From Cephalopachus bancanus (Eukaryota; Chordata; Mammalia; Primates; Tarsiidae): a stretch of 64,000 nucleotides of DNA. Shown here piece after piece: positions 11,755 to 22,869 of this stretch. The notes under the pieces were generated by a model. It saw only the letters and a program-made list of their open reading frames with translations. It made no database searches and had not been told where the DNA came from. The position numbers and the translations under genes are program-made. The stretch spans positions 4,510,001 through 4,574,000 of the forward strand of contig JAPVLO010000083.1 of NCBI GenBank assembly GCA_027257055.1. Direction: 5' to 3'. Positions within the stretch are counted from its first letter, which is position 1; every line of letters starts with the position of its first letter.

Positions 11755-13255
11755 AGTTTATTGACTAATTGGACCTGGTTGGAAAGAAGAAAGAAGTCAG
11801 AGATGATTCCAAAATATTTGAGCGGATCAACATGCAGAATGCAGCAGCTATCAACTTTAAATGGAAGTCCACAGGAGGAGCCAGTTGAAGGGGAGGACAA
11901 TGGAAGCCGCAAATGACTGTGCACAAGCATCTGACCAAAGCTGTCCATCCTATACAGGCAGCATCTGCCTAGAAGATAATAAGTTCTTTTCTAATTTGCA
12001 TTGAAGCAAATGTTATGGCAACTCTAAGAAAAATCAAGAGTTTGTTTTCAGGCATGTTAAGGGATTTTTTTAGCTATCCAAGTAATTTTTCAAGTAAGTA
12101 AATAAACAAATTAGGAAATCCCTGAACAAGTACAGAAAAGAAATAGAATTTGGGAGTTGCCAGCTTAATTATACTGTTTAAAACCTTGAGACTGAATGAG
12201 TTTACCAACGGAGTGGGAAAAAATAAAGGAGCAACCTGAGGACTGGGTCTGGAATACTCAGTGTTAAGAAGTCAGAATGATGAAGAGAAACCAGCAAAGG
12301 AGACCAAGAAAGAATAACCAGGGAAGTAGGAGGAAACTCAGGAGATATCCTAGAAATGAGGGAAGTAATGCCAAACACTGCTGATACATCAAATGAGATA
12401 AGGACCGATAAGTGATCCCTGGAGTTTACAATACAACAGTCATTGGTGACTTTGACAAGAGCAGTTTTGGGGGAATAGTAAGAAAAATGCTTAATTGGAT
12501 TGTGTTCAAGAGAAAACAAGGCCAGGCTCGCTGACTCAGCCTGTAATCCTAGCACTTTGGGAGGCTGAGGCGAGTGGACTGCCTGAGCCCGCAGGTTCGA
12601 GACCAGCCCGGGCAACTTGGCGAACCCTTGTCTCTATAATAAATAAAAAAATTAGCTGGGCGTGATAGTGCATGCCTGTAGTTACGACTATTTGGAACGC
12701 TGAGACGGAAGAATTGCCAGAGCCCAGCAGATAGATGCTGGGGTGGCTATGAGTGTGCCACTGCACTCTAACCTGGGCGACAGAGTGAGACTCCGACTCA
12801 AAAAAGAGAGAGAAAGAGAGAGAGAGAGAACAGGAGGTGAGGAATTATAGACAGCAAGAAAGTTTTGAAAAGTTTTGTTGTAAAGGAAAGCAGATTGGTG
12901 CTAACTACGGTTTGTCATGTTTTGAGCTGGGAAAAATGACTGCAGGCCTGTATGCTCATAGAAATGATTCAGTAGAGAGGAAAAATGATAATGCAGAAGA
13001 AAGCAGTGAGAATTCAGAGTGATGTCCTTGAGTAGAAAATAAAGGGTGGGATCTAGGGCACAAGTGGGATAATTGACCTCAGCTTAGAGCACAGACAGTT
13101 CCTCCATAACAACAAGAGAAAAGGCAGAATACAGGCTGCTGATGTGGGTAAAAATAGTGATGGAGATTCTGGCATGTCTATTCTCATCTATTTTCTCAGA
13201 GAAATTGGAAGGGAAGTCATCCACCTGAGAGTAGGGACTGCAAAAGACTGTAAGT
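11755..13255 (-). repeat. Long L2 LINE copy with RT-domain remains
   Basis: Read on the minus strand this is an L2/CR1-clade LINE, split by the Alu at 12521-12830. Around 12202-12500 the frame reads KVTNDCCIVNSRDHLSVLIS then FDVSAVFGI, which aligns by eye with the reverse-transcriptase A block usually of the form LSVLILLDLSAAFDT. The first aspartate is kept and the second is glycine. Further on, PTLRWMTSLPI-type blocks near 13200-13240 match the upstream endonuclease-RT linker ('DDFPSNFSEKID' in minus frame). Stops and frame changes make it dead. Its length (about 1.2 kb without the Alu) is unusual for L2, which is normally only 3' scraps. Confidence 0.75.
12521..12830 (+). repeat. Alu, lineage-specific type, inserted in L2
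   Basis: Starts GCCAGGCTCGCTGACTCAGC and ends in an A tail that has grown into a (GA)n stretch at 12806-12828. It interrupts the antisense L2: the text 'gtgttcaagagaaaac' before it resumes as 'aggaggtgaggaattatag' after it. Confidence 0.9.
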
Positions 13256-13261
13256 GTTATT

Positions 13262-13740
13262 GGCAAGAAAAAAAAATAAAGTCTGACACAAAAAAAGAGT
13301 TGTCAAGAATGTGGAAGAACAGAAACTCTCGTTTACTATAGTGGGCATGAAAATTGGTAGGCTCACCTGGAATATAGTGACATTATTTAGTAAAGACAAA
13401 CATGTGTGTATACTATAACCCAGCATTGCCACTCCTAGGCATTTATCCTATAGAATTGTGTGTGCATGATTAGTCTTGTTCAAGAGTGATTATTACATGA
13501 TTGCTTTTATAGAAAGTGATAAAAAAAAAAAAAAGGAAACGCTAGCTAATCATCAAGATAGAGGTTACCCCTAAGAAAGAAGGGGCTGTGATCTTGAATG
13601 ACCATACTGGAAGATTCTGAAGTAATGGCATGTCTTCTTTCTTAACCTGGATGATTTGTTAAACTGTACATATATACGTGATGCATTTTTATTTAAACTT
13701 TTTGTTAATGTTCACTTTCAACATTAAAATGTTTTTCATC
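13262..13740 (+). repeat. Old L1 (L1M class) ORF2/3' fragment
   Basis: 'gaatgtggaagaacagaaac', 'cccagcattgccactcctag', 'gcatttatcctatagaa' and 'aaactgtacatatatacgtg' are the L1M ORF2-end and 3' UTR pattern. A 14-A run sits near 13520. Strongly diverged. Confidence 0.65.
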
Positions 13741-14340
13741 CCTTAGTCTTCCCACTTAAAGTTAACCCAGACCCTTTTGATTTACAATTGTCTCACTGAA
13801 TAAATATTCTGTCAATTCAAAATTCTCCCACTCCTCATGCCTTCCTTCTCTGAAGATGACAAAATTTCCCAAGGAAGTTACATGAAACCCTGACAGCTGG
13901 AGAAAAGCATCTGGTCCACATGTAGTTATCTGTACTCCCCAGCATCTGTAAAAGTATAGCTCACCCCGCTTGGCCACAGGACATCATCATGCACCAGTGT
14001 GTGACACATATGCAGGTGTTCAATTCCTGTGTCAACTCCACGCCCATCTCGATGCACTCTGAATCCTCCTCACCGAGACCTGTGGGCTCTCTTCCAGCTG
14101 ATCAGCCCGCTCAGCACTTTTGCATGGCTCTGCAGGCTTAGAGAAATTTCAGCCACTTTGTCTGTGCTGCCCTGCTGAACACAAGGACTTAGTGAGACTG
14201 CCCTAGGCCTGTTTGCTCTTGTCCTCTATCTTCATGTACCCACGCCATGAGAAGCAAGTCACAAATCTTCATGCTCCGGACTCCTCCCAAATCTGACAGG
14301 TTCCTCTGGTTTTGTCCTCTTCAAAACCAATCCCTACAAA
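13741..14340. other. Unique DNA, nothing recognised
   Basis: Richer in C and T than neighbouring DNA. No element recognised. Confidence 0.4.
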
Positions 14341-14713
14341 TATCCACATTCTGCATCCTTTCTATTTTCAGGTTTACTTTTAAATTTTGTCCTCTGAGTC
14401 TACCAGGCTCTGACTTTTAATATTTAACGAAAGCTTCAGGGATCTAGAAAGTTCTCAAGTGCCTAATATTCCCAATTTTCTTTAATTCTGTCCAGTTTTG
14501 CTTCATGTACTGTGAAGCTCTGTTACTAGGCACATGTCTGTGATTGTCATATCTTCCTTATTTAGTGACTTTTTTTGATCACTATGAAATTTCTTTTATC
14601 TCTTCTGGTAATCTTTGTCTTGAAGCCTGTTTTTTCTTGTATTGATATACTTTACTCAGTTTTCTCATTTATGCATAACATAGTATCACTTATTCCATCC
14701 ATTTATTTTCTTT

Positions 14714-15015
14714 TTTTTTTTTTTTTTTTTTTTTTTGAGTTGGAGTCTCACTCTGTCACCCAGACTGGAGTGCAGTGGCCGCTCCCAGCCACCACAGCCT
14801 CGACCTGCTGGGCTCCAGTGATCCTTCCGCCTCAGCCTTCCAAGTAGCTGGAACTACAGGCGTGCGCTACCACGCCCGGCCAATTTTTTTATTTATTTAT
14901 TGTAGAGATGAGGTATCGCTGCCCAGGCAGGTCTCGAACCCGCGGGCTCAGGCAATTCACTCACCTCAGCCTCCCAAAGGCGTGGGATTACAGGCTGAGC
15001 CACCGAGCCCGGTTT
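14714..15015 (-). repeat. Alu, lineage-specific type, antisense
   Basis: About 26 T, then the reverse complement of the tarsier-like Alu. Flanked by an 18-bp perfect direct repeat CATCCATTTATTTTCTTT (14696-14713 and 15016-15033), among the longest perfect target-site duplications in the window. It interrupts the old antisense L1. Confidence 0.96.
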
Positions 15016-15033
15016 CATCCATTTATTTTCTTT

Positions 15034-15165
15034 CTTTTTTTATTATAAAGATGTGGGGTACAAATCAGGGTTAGGTATGCAAACGTTGATTATGCAGGTA
15101 CCTTTGTTGATGAGGTATGCCCCCGTCCCCTAGCAGTTTCCCTCAACTGCCAATCCCACCCTCCT
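15034..15165 (-). repeat. Lineage-specific L1 3' end, antisense
   Basis: 'ttattataaagatgtggggt', 'acaaatcagggttaggtatg', 'caggtacctttgttgatgag' are the reverse of the young L1 3' UTR. It is only about 130 bp, nested in the old L1. Confidence 0.75.
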
Positions 15166-15235
15166 ATTTTCAACCTAGAGGTGACTAAGGCTCTGTTCGG
15201 TTTGTTGGTTTGTTTGTTTTCAATCTTTTTTTTCT

Positions 15236-15714
15236 ATGCCCTTCTTATTGGGTGATTAAAAAAAAATACATTAGTTACTTTAATTAAAAGTAGTGTTAGT
15301 CTAGTTAAGTAGCAAGCCCAAAACAGTCACCAACTAAGAAGAGTTAAAGTTCAAATCCTTATATATGACTACTCACAGCCCTTCTACAATAATCACACAC
15401 ATTTTTATCCAGAACTGTTCCTTCAAAGACCATATCATTTTATTTGTTACTCTAATGGAAATTATTCAGTGGTTTTGTTTGTTTGTTTTCACAAATACAT
15501 TTCTTCAATATGCTACTAAGCAATTGCATCAACCTTTGGACAATGGATTAAAATCAGGATTTAATATCTAAATCATTTTTACAAAAGTAGAATTAAAAAA
15601 AAATACAACTAAATAATGGGCCTCAAGCTAAGAGAGAGGTGGGGGTGAGTTACTAACCTAAATAGGAATAATTTGTGATCTGACCAGCAGAGTGACAACA
15701 CTGAAAGCACTTTG
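15236..15714. other. Unique AT-rich DNA, nothing recognised
   Basis: No element recognised. Confidence 0.4.
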
Positions 15715-15735
15715 AAAGTCGGCACTAACTCGATA

Positions 15736-16651
15736 AACAACAGATGCTGGAGAGGATGTAGAGAAAAGGGAATGCTTCTACACTGTTGGCGGGAATGTAA
15801 ACTAGTACAACCTCTGTGGAAAACAAGGTGGCAATTTCTAAAGATCTAAAAATCAACCTTCCATACAACCCTGCAATCCCCCTTCTGGGAATATACCCAG
15901 AGAAACTCAAATAATACTATGAAAAAGACACTTACACACACATGTTTATTGCAACATTGTACACAATCCCAAAAGCATGAAATCAACCATGCTGCCTATT
16001 GAAAATGGACTGGATTTTTTTAAATGTGGTACATGCCGGACTCGGTGTCTCAGTGTGTAATCCCACGCCTTTGGGAGGCTGAGGTGAGTGGATTGCCTGG
16101 GCCCGCGGGTTTGAGACCCGCCTGGGCAGGCGAGACCTCATCTCTACAATAAATCAAAAAATCAGCCGGGCATGGTAGCGCGTGCCTATAACTTCGGCTA
16201 CTTGGAAGGCTGAGGCGGAAGGATCGCCGGAGCCCAGCAGGTTGAGGCTGCGGTGACCGGGAGCAGCCACTGCACTCCAGTATGGGTGACAGAGTGAGAT
16301 TCCAACTCAAAAAAAAATTAAAATTAAAAAAAAAAAATGTGGTACATATACACGATGGAATATTACATAGGCATAAAGAAGGACAAAATTATGAACTCCT
16401 CAGCAACTTGATGGAATTAGAGTCTATCATACTCAGTGATCTATCACAGAAACAAAGAAGAATTTAAACATGTACTCACTCATAAGCGGACACTGGACAT
16501 TTACCATAATACTATAAGAAAGGGATTGGTAGTAGTAGAACACTGCCGGGGGGGCACATAACATCAATAAGGGTACCCAAACTTTACCTGTACAATAACC
16601 ACTTATGTGCCTAACCCTGAATTGCGCCTCACATCTTTAAAATAAAAATAA
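15736..16651 (+). repeat. Lineage-specific L1, 5'-truncated, split by an Alu
   Basis: It holds the ORF2 C-terminal region ('ggagaggatgtagagaaaag', 'aacctctgtggaaaac', 'cccttctgggaatataccc', 'cataggcataaagaagg') and then the non-anthropoid 3' UTR ending 'gaattgcgcctcacatc' plus an A-rich tail. Imperfect direct repeats bracket it: AAAGTCGGCACTAACTCGAT near 15715 and AAAGTTGGCACTACCTGAT near 16652. The Alu at 16035-16334 lies inside it. Confidence 0.93.
16035..16334 (+). repeat. Alu, lineage-specific type, inserted in L1
   Basis: Begins GCCGGACTCGGTGTCTCAG and ends in an A-rich tail with AAATTAAAATT. Perfect direct repeat AAATGTGGTACAT at 16022-16034 and 16335-16347, both parts being L1 ORF2 sequence. 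Confidence 0.96.
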
Positions 16652-16689
16652 AAAGTTGGCACTACCTGATAACATCCCATGTTGACACA

Positions 16690-17580
16690 AACTTTCTCTT
16701 TGTCCTAGAGTGTTTTCTCAAAGGAATGCATGAGTGCACTCAAAAGGAATCACCAGGAACAAGAAAAGTAAAAACTGAGTTCATGCCATGAATAGCTGCT
16801 GACAAGAGGCAGTCAAAGCAGCCCCAGCCCCTATAAACCCAGCAGAGGATGCAAAGTGTCCTGTCTCAGCTGTCCCCAAGAAAACATTCAGAGCAGGACC
16901 CAGGAGCAGGTCCCAGGAGGAGACAGCCCCTGTGGGACTGAAGTGGGAAAGAGACCTGATTCCTTTGGACAAGGAGCAGTAACCGCCTGCTGAAGAGTCA
17001 CAGTGGGGAGATGGTCCTTACCACAGAGGCTATCCCTCCTCTGCATCATCAACGATTGATGAGCAGGTCTCTGCCCTTTGCCCTGGGCCGTTTTCCTCCA
17101 GACCATCCACCTCCTGGCACAGCAAAAGGAAGGGCTGAGTTTCTTCCTCTTGCTCTTCATCATCTGAATCCAACTCATCAAATTCATCGTTGCAGAGGTA
17201 AATTGTGGCTTGACTGGGAAACTGGCCAACACTTCTCCCACCAAACTCTGCAGATATTTTTGATGCTTTGAAACGGGCAAAGTCTTGATGATGAAACACA
17301 AGGTTCCCTTTGATAGTCTGTCGGTCAACCCCAAGCTCAAGCTGGCTTCCAGATCTAGTCAGCTCAACATCTCCTGGTGTCAGGATCCAAAGTCTCCACA
17401 GTACAGGGCTCTTGGTCTCTGGGGACCGACCCCGGGGCAGTGACAGATGCACCCTCAGGCCTCCGGTGCTCCAGCAACCCCCACTCCATCGCTGGAGATG
17501 TCTAGATATCTGGCCTCCACCATGGTGCCTCACCTCCAGCAGCAGCAGCCACTCCACCCCACCTTGATTCACTCAGGAAA
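16690..17580 (-). pseudogene. Probable processed retrocopy of an unidentified gene
   Basis: I do not recognise the parent. On the minus strand a frame runs from 17572 to 17030 (180 codons) with the ordered look of a real protein in its second half. Near residues 66-125 it reads PGDVELTRSGSQLELG, then DFARFKASKISAEFGG, and near residues 128-144 there is an acidic run NDEFDELDSDDEEQEEE. A second minus frame overlaps (17340-16888), and a start-like MVEARYLDISSDG lies in another frame at about 17521, so at least one frameshift is likely. Composition is richer in G and C than the flanks and there are no splice-like breaks, which suggests a cDNA copy. I see no poly-A tail: an L1 ends just upstream at 16651 and an old antisense L1 abuts at about 17585. 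It could also be a diverged exon of a real minus-strand gene; I consider that less likely. Confidence 0.45.
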
Positions 17581-17701
17581 GCAAGCACACCAAGATGGGG
17601 TGATCCATTCTTTATTTCTGTCATCTCCAATCTACTGTGAAACCCATTCCTAGATTTTTTTATTTCAGGTATTACATTTGTCAGTTCTAAAATTTTCATT
17701 T

Positions 17702-17941
17702 CACTACATTTCCTCTACTGTAAGTGGAGTTAACCACATGGACATACAGAATGGAATAATAGACATTGGAGACTCCAAAATGAGGTGGGAAGGGGATGAG
17801 GGATGAAGAAGGACTGATTGAGTACAATGTGCACCATCCAGGTGATGGGCGCCCTAAAAGCCCAGACTTCACAACTAGGCAACATATCTATGTAACAAAA
17901 CTGCACTTGTACCCCCAAATCTATAAAAATAACAAATAATG
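17702..17941 (+). repeat. L1 3' end (L1PB/L1MA-like) inserted in L1M
   Basis: Contains 'tacagaatggaataatagac', 'agtacaatgtgcaccatcc', 'caacatatctatgtaac', 'aaactgcacttgtacccc', then an A-rich tail. Perfect direct repeat AAATTTTCATTT at 17690-17701 and 17942-17953 proves it inserted into the older L1M. Confidence 0.88.
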
Positions 17942-18432
17942 AAATTTTCATTTTGTTCTTTTTAATCATTTCAGTTGATTTGCTGAGATATCTGACCTAC
18001 TTTTTTATTATAGAAATATTTCCTTATCTCCTTGAGCATAGTAGTCATTGCTGCTTTGAAATTCTTGCCTGCTAAATCCAACATCTGGTTGTCTGTGAGT
18101 CAGGCTTTTCTCTTTAGGGTGAGTCATGTTTATATCTTCACAACCAGTGCTTTGGGGTTGTACCTGGACGCTATGAATGATACATTTTAAAAACTCTGGA
18201 CTCTGAAACGTGTCTCCAAAGAGTTTTATTTTTGTTTGTTTATTTTGGCCAAAAGTTAACTAGGCTACACTCAAACTCCAAATTCTGAAATCTCAGTTCA
18301 GTTCACTTAGCCTTAACTGGGCAGCTTGGAGTCTTCCTGGACATGTGCATTTCAGCAGTCAGTCAGATATCTGGGCAGTTGTTGATACACAGAATTGGGT
18401 TCCCTCTTTGTGATTCTTTGTTTGTGTGCTTG

Positions 18433-18700
18433 TTTGTTTGAGTTGGAGTCTCACTCTGTTCCCCAGGCTGCAGTGCAGAGACACAATTACCACAGCCTTG
18501 ACCTCCTGAGCTCAGGCAAAACTTCTACTTCAGCCTCCCAAGTAGCTGGGACTATAGGCGCATACCACCACGCCCAGCTAATTTTGTTTTTTTTACAAAG
18601 ACAAGGTCTAGGCTGGTCTTAAACTTGGGCTCAAGCAATCCTTCCATCTCAGCCTCCCAAAGTGCTGGGATTACAGGCATGAGCCATCGCACCTGGCCCC
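18433..18700 (-). repeat. AluJ-type SINE, antisense
   Basis: 'gagttggagtctcactctg' through 'agtagctgggactatagg', 'cccaaagtgctgggattac' and 'gccatcgcacctggcc'. Older AluJ sequence rather than the lineage-specific type; a (TTTG)n tract precedes it. Confidence 0.9.
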
Positions 18701-19070
18701 TCTTTGTGACTCTTTTTTCCAGTACTCCTAACTTACTTTCAACTGCTGTGATTGCCGCAAATGCTCCTCAGTAAGGCCATAGGTTTTCTGTTTCTATTTT
18801 GTCTTCTTAGCATACCTAGTGAGACTTCCCTTCAGGCTAAAATCTATTAATATAAGAAATCGGAAACACACCCAGGACTGCCCCCTTCTTCCAAATGTCC
18901 ACACAAAATCTGTATACATGTGCCTGCTTTGGCTTGTTCTCTAATGCCTTCTGGTGGTTGTGTTTTTTATTTTATACAGAGTTTACAGTTATTTGAGGGA
19001 AAGTTATTCTGAGAGAAGCTACTATACCACTACCAGAAACAGAAACCAGTACTTGCCATTAAAACCCAAG

Positions 19071-19375
19071 AATTTGGCCTGGCACAGTGGTTCACACCTG
19101 TCATCCCACCACTCTGGGAGGCCAAAGTGGCAGGATTGCTTGAGTCCAGGAATTCAAGACCAGCCTAGACAACATAGCAAAGACCTTGCCTCTACAAAAA
19201 AAAATTAAAAATAAGCTAGGTGTGATTGTGCATGCCTGTAGTTCCAGCTACTCGAGAGGCTGAGGTGGGAGGATTGCCTAAGCCCAGGAGGTCGAGGCTG
19301 TGGTAAGCCATGTCATGCCACTGCCCTCCTGCCTGGGCAACAGAGTGAGATCCTACTCAAGTAAATAAATACATA
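19071..19375 (+). repeat. AluJ-type SINE
   Basis: Dimeric Alu from 'ggcctggcacagtggttc' to 'gagatcctactcaag' with older AluJ features. Imperfect flanks 'ccaagaattt' and 'ccaggaattt' are a likely target-site duplication. Confidence 0.9.
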
Positions 19376-19433
19376 TCCAGGAATTTTCTATCGATTGTCT
19401 TTTTGTCTTTTAATCAAGTTAGAAACTCAATGA

Positions 19434-19736
19434 GGCTGGGCTTGGTGGCTCAGCCTATAATCCCAGAAATTTGGGAGGCCGAGGCGGATGGATTGCCTGA
19501 GCCTGCGGATTCAAGACCCACCCAGGCAATTTGCCGAGACCTCGTCTCTACAATAAATCAAAAATTAGCCGGGCATGGTAGCGCATGCCTGTAGTTCCAG
19601 CTACTTGGAAGGCTGAGGCAGGAGGATCGCCGACGCCCAGTAGGTCGAGGTTGCAGTGGTCAGGAGCGTGCCACTGCACTCCAGTCTGGGTGACAGAGTG
19701 AGACTCCAACTCAAAACAAACAAACAAACAAAAAAA
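19434..19736 (+). repeat. Alu, lineage-specific type
   Basis: Full length, with a (CAAA)n tail. Perfect direct repeat AGAAACTCAATGA at 19421-19433 and 19737-19749. Confidence 0.96.
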
Positions 19737-19749
19737 AGAAACTCAATGA

Positions 19750-20345
19750 AATCTTTTCTTTTCTCTGTGTTTTTTTTATTCTTCCTTCTTTGTATTCTTT
19801 CCTGGAGCTAAAAGGTCTAACCTCACGATCTACTCTTAATGCTAAAATGGCTAAAAGGAAGTAAGAAAGAGAAAAATTCATAGATAAATATTTCAAGATA
19901 TGCTTTCTGTAAATGTACGTATATTGTGGAAGAGGTACAACATTTAAATGATTATTTAAATAAATTAGGTTGCTGGTCAGAAACCCCTGCAGGAGAAGAG
20001 TCCATGAGAAGGGAGACTGCAAAGGAGACAAAAACACCTAGAGCTGGATGAGAGGCAGATTTGGATGAAGCCCCTCAGTGAAGAGGGAGCTGGGGAGAAG
20101 AGGGAGATATCTAGTGGGTGAAGAAGATACCCCAAAGATAGCAAAGAGCCCCCAAAAATGGAGCATCCCCAAATTTTAAAATCATTGCTTCATTGTACTT
20201 TAAAACTAAAGCATTGCATAACAGACCTAAATCCAAAAACTTTATTTTAGAGATAAAGGAAACTGAGTCCTGATTCATAATTTAGTTGAGATGCTCACTT
20301 CCCTCAGTACAGTGCTGGTGCTGTCATATTCCTTATTTTTCCCCC
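19750..20345. other. Unique DNA, nothing recognised
   Basis: No repeat or convincing coding region seen. Confidence 0.4.
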
Positions 20346-20363
20346 TTTATTATATATATATTT

Positions 20364-20400
20364 TTGTTTGTTTGTTTGTTTGTTTGTTTGTTTGTTTTTG
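20364..20400 (+). repeat. (TTTG)n microsatellite
   Basis: About eight GTTT units, formed from the poly-T tail of the antisense Alu that follows. Confidence 0.9.
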
Positions 20401-20677
20401 AGTTAGAGTCTCACTCTGTCGCCCGGACTGGAGTGCAGTGGCCGAGAGCAGCCACCGCAGCCTCGACCTCCTGGGCTCCGGCGATCCTTCCGCCTCAGCC
20501 TTCCAAGTAGCCAGAATTACAGGCACGCGCGACCATGCCCAGCTAATTTTTTTATTTATTGTAGAGATGAGGTCTCGCCAAGTTGCCCAGGCAGGTCTAG
20601 AACCCACAGGCTCAGGCAATCCACTCACCTCAGCCTCCCAAAGCACAGGATTACAGGCTAAGCCACCGAGCCCGGCC
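20366..20677 (-). repeat. Alu, lineage-specific type, antisense
   Basis: From 'gagttagagtctcactctg' to 'gccaccgagcccggc'. Short direct repeat TTATTATA at 20347-20354 and 20678-20685. It inserted at the tail of the L1 fragment that follows. Frames on both strands through it are Alu-derived. Confidence 0.93.
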
Positions 20678-20770
20678 TTATTATAAAGATGTGAGGTGCA
20701 AGTCAAGATTAGGTACATAAGTGGTCTTTGTGCAGGTGAAGTTTGGGCCTCTGTCATACTCTTTTTAACA
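20678..20770 (-). repeat. Lineage-specific L1 3' end, antisense
   Basis: 'ttattataaagatgtgagg', 'agtcaagattaggtacataag', 'caggtgaagtttgggcctc' are the reverse of the young L1 3' UTR, about 90 bp only. Confidence 0.75.
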
Positions 20771-22145
20771 GCTGGGGGCCTGTTCACATTTGCTTTTTGA
20801 TGAATCAATGTTGTGTTGGGTTTAGGTCTGAGCCATTCAAGTCGTGCTTAAACATGATGGAAAACCCTCACACAGAACTCTATGTTCTTTCTCTATATAT
20901 CTTGGAGTCTTAATCACAGCAGAGTGAATTGAGGCTTTTTTTAATGATTGTACAGAATATACTAGGCTCCAACTCTCTTTTATAATTATAATAAAACCAT
21001 GTATCCTCTCATGGATTGCTTGGCATAGTATTCAGGTATTGATGGCTCACAGGATTTTACAAAGCTGAATTCAGATTAGCTGATAAATGTATTGAAGGAG
21101 ATATCTATTAGGTGTTCCTATCTGTCTGTGTGACTGCTATTGACGATAATAAAATGATATGAGTTTCAAACTCCCCTGTCCTATACTGCCTTCAGATTTA
21201 ATCATTAGTCAAAATCTGCATTCTTCCCTAAGGTACCTTTTTATCATCTCAAATAAGAGTGACAAGTGAATTTTTTAAATTTTAAATTTTATTTTAAATT
21301 CTGTTCTATTTCCACAGGTTTATTCTCTCCTCTCAATATTTGCGTTATAACAAAAGTTAACATCTTCTGGACAAATCAATATACATCAAGATAAGTACAC
21401 TTGTCTTTTTACTCAAAAGATACTATGTGCTTCTAATGACAGCAGTGGACAAGTGATGAGAGAGTAAATCATCGTTCACAATCCAAGGCTAAGAGTTGCT
21501 GTCATTTCTTTTAAAATGATGCACCATATCCCTCTATCCTCATGCCAACCATTAAGAACACACTTATTCAAACAGCAATTCCACAAATAACCCCAAAGTG
21601 TCCAGTGTAATCAAAGAGCAACCTAGCTTTAAGGGAAAATAAATATAAGTATTGTGACTTGTTTTTATTCCTTCTCTTAAACAAAAAATAGAAATGTAAA
21701 TCAATATTCTTTTAAAATCTATAAATATTGACTATGTTTTTAAAACTGTATAGCCCAAAGATGACTTAAAACTTAGCATTTTAGCTATTGGAAATTACAA
21801 AAACAGTAGACATCTTCTGAGAAAATGCTATGTGTACGACCAAAGAGTAGAAACCATATTATGTCTAACTCACTGAGGACTTGTGACCTTTTCTACTATC
21901 CTAAGGATCATTTTTTTCTTTTTTTGGTTTTGGGGTATAATATTAGAATTCTTACTAATAATATTTTCTCCCCCAGATTACTGCTGTTAGTTGCAGTGAA
22001 TAGCCTGGTGACTCTCAACATATAATCTAACTCACATATACTACAAATAAGCCACAGTATCTTGATCATTTTTTTAAAAAAACATAAATTATTTGTAATT
22101 TCCTTTTTTTAGCAGTGATTTATATATTATCAGTACTATTTAAAG
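20771..22145. other. Unique AT-rich DNA, nothing recognised
   Basis: 1.4 kb with no identifiable element or convincing coding region. Confidence 0.45.
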
Positions 22146-22157
22146 AATGTACATTCG

Positions 22158-22802
22158 AGAATGCAGAGAAAAGGGAACACCTCTACACTGCTGGGGGGAA
22201 TACAAACCAGCTCAGCCTCTTTGGAAAAGAGTGTGGTAATTCCCAAAAGAATTAGAAATCAACCTTCAGTACAATCCCCCTTCTGGGAATATACCAGGAG
22301 GAACACAAATCACTCTACAAAAAAGATACCTGCACACGCATGTTAATTGCAGCACCATCTGCAATAGCAAAAAGATGGAACCAACCATGCTGCCCATCAA
22401 AACTGGACTGGATAAAAAAAAAAAGTGGTACATATATATGATGGAATATCATGCAGCCATAAAGAAGAACAAAATCATGGGCCTCGCAGCAACTTGAATG
22501 GACTTAGAGTCCATCATACTCAGTAATCTATCACATAAACAAAGAACTGAGCACCACATGTTCTCACTCACAAGCGGACCCTGAACATTTACCATAACAC
22601 AACGGAAAAGAGATTGGCAGCAGTGGGACACCGCCAGGAAAGGGAGGGGGGCACACAACACCAACAAGTGTACCTGATCTCAAACCAGGTGAAGTGGGGA
22701 CCAAAGGGAGGCCCAAACTTTACCTGTACGATGATCACTTGTATACCTAAATCTGAACTGCACCCCACACCTCTAAAATAAAAACATTTTAAAAATTAAG
22801 TG
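22158..22802 (+). repeat. Lineage-specific L1, 5'-truncated
   Basis: ORF2 end ('cctctacactgctgggggg', 'cccttctgggaatatacc', 'gcagccataaagaag') followed by the full variant-A 3' UTR: 'ctcaaaccaggtgaagtgg', 'ggcccaaactttacctgtac', 'gcaccccacacctc' and the A-rich tail. Direct repeat TGTACATTC at 22149-22157 and 22803-22811. Confidence 0.95.
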
Positions 22803-22869
22803 TGTACATTCACCTTTTAACAAAATAAAATCTTAAGTAAATATTTCTCTGTAAGAATATTGTATTTCA

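Larger units (their letters stand above)
14345..15230 (-). repeat. Old L1 ORF2 fragment, antisense, with two nested insertions
   Basis: 'tgtgattgtcatatcttcc', 'tttgatcactatgaaatttc', 'tatctcttctggtaatctttg', 'cttgaagcctgttttttc' match L1 ORF2 read in reverse. The block 'ccatttattttc' is broken by an Alu and a younger L1 end, then resumes as 'tattttcaacctagagg' near 15165. Confidence 0.65.
17585..19060 (-). repeat. Old L1M 3' region, antisense, with two insertions
   Basis: 'tttctgtcatctccaatc', 'tatttcaggtattacatttg', 'ccttgagcatagtagtcattg', 'gctaaatccaacatctgg' and 'tacagttatttgaggg' follow the reverse of the L1M 3' region. It is broken by an L1 3' end (17702-17941) and an Alu (18433-18700). 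Confidence 0.75.

Noticed and set aside
12202..12615. 137-codon minus-strand frame as a host gene
   Set aside because: It joins L2 reverse-transcriptase remains to antisense Alu sequence.
20364..20400. Regularly spaced repeat as a possible CRISPR array
   Set aside because: It is a (TTTG)n microsatellite in a primate genome, with no spacers.
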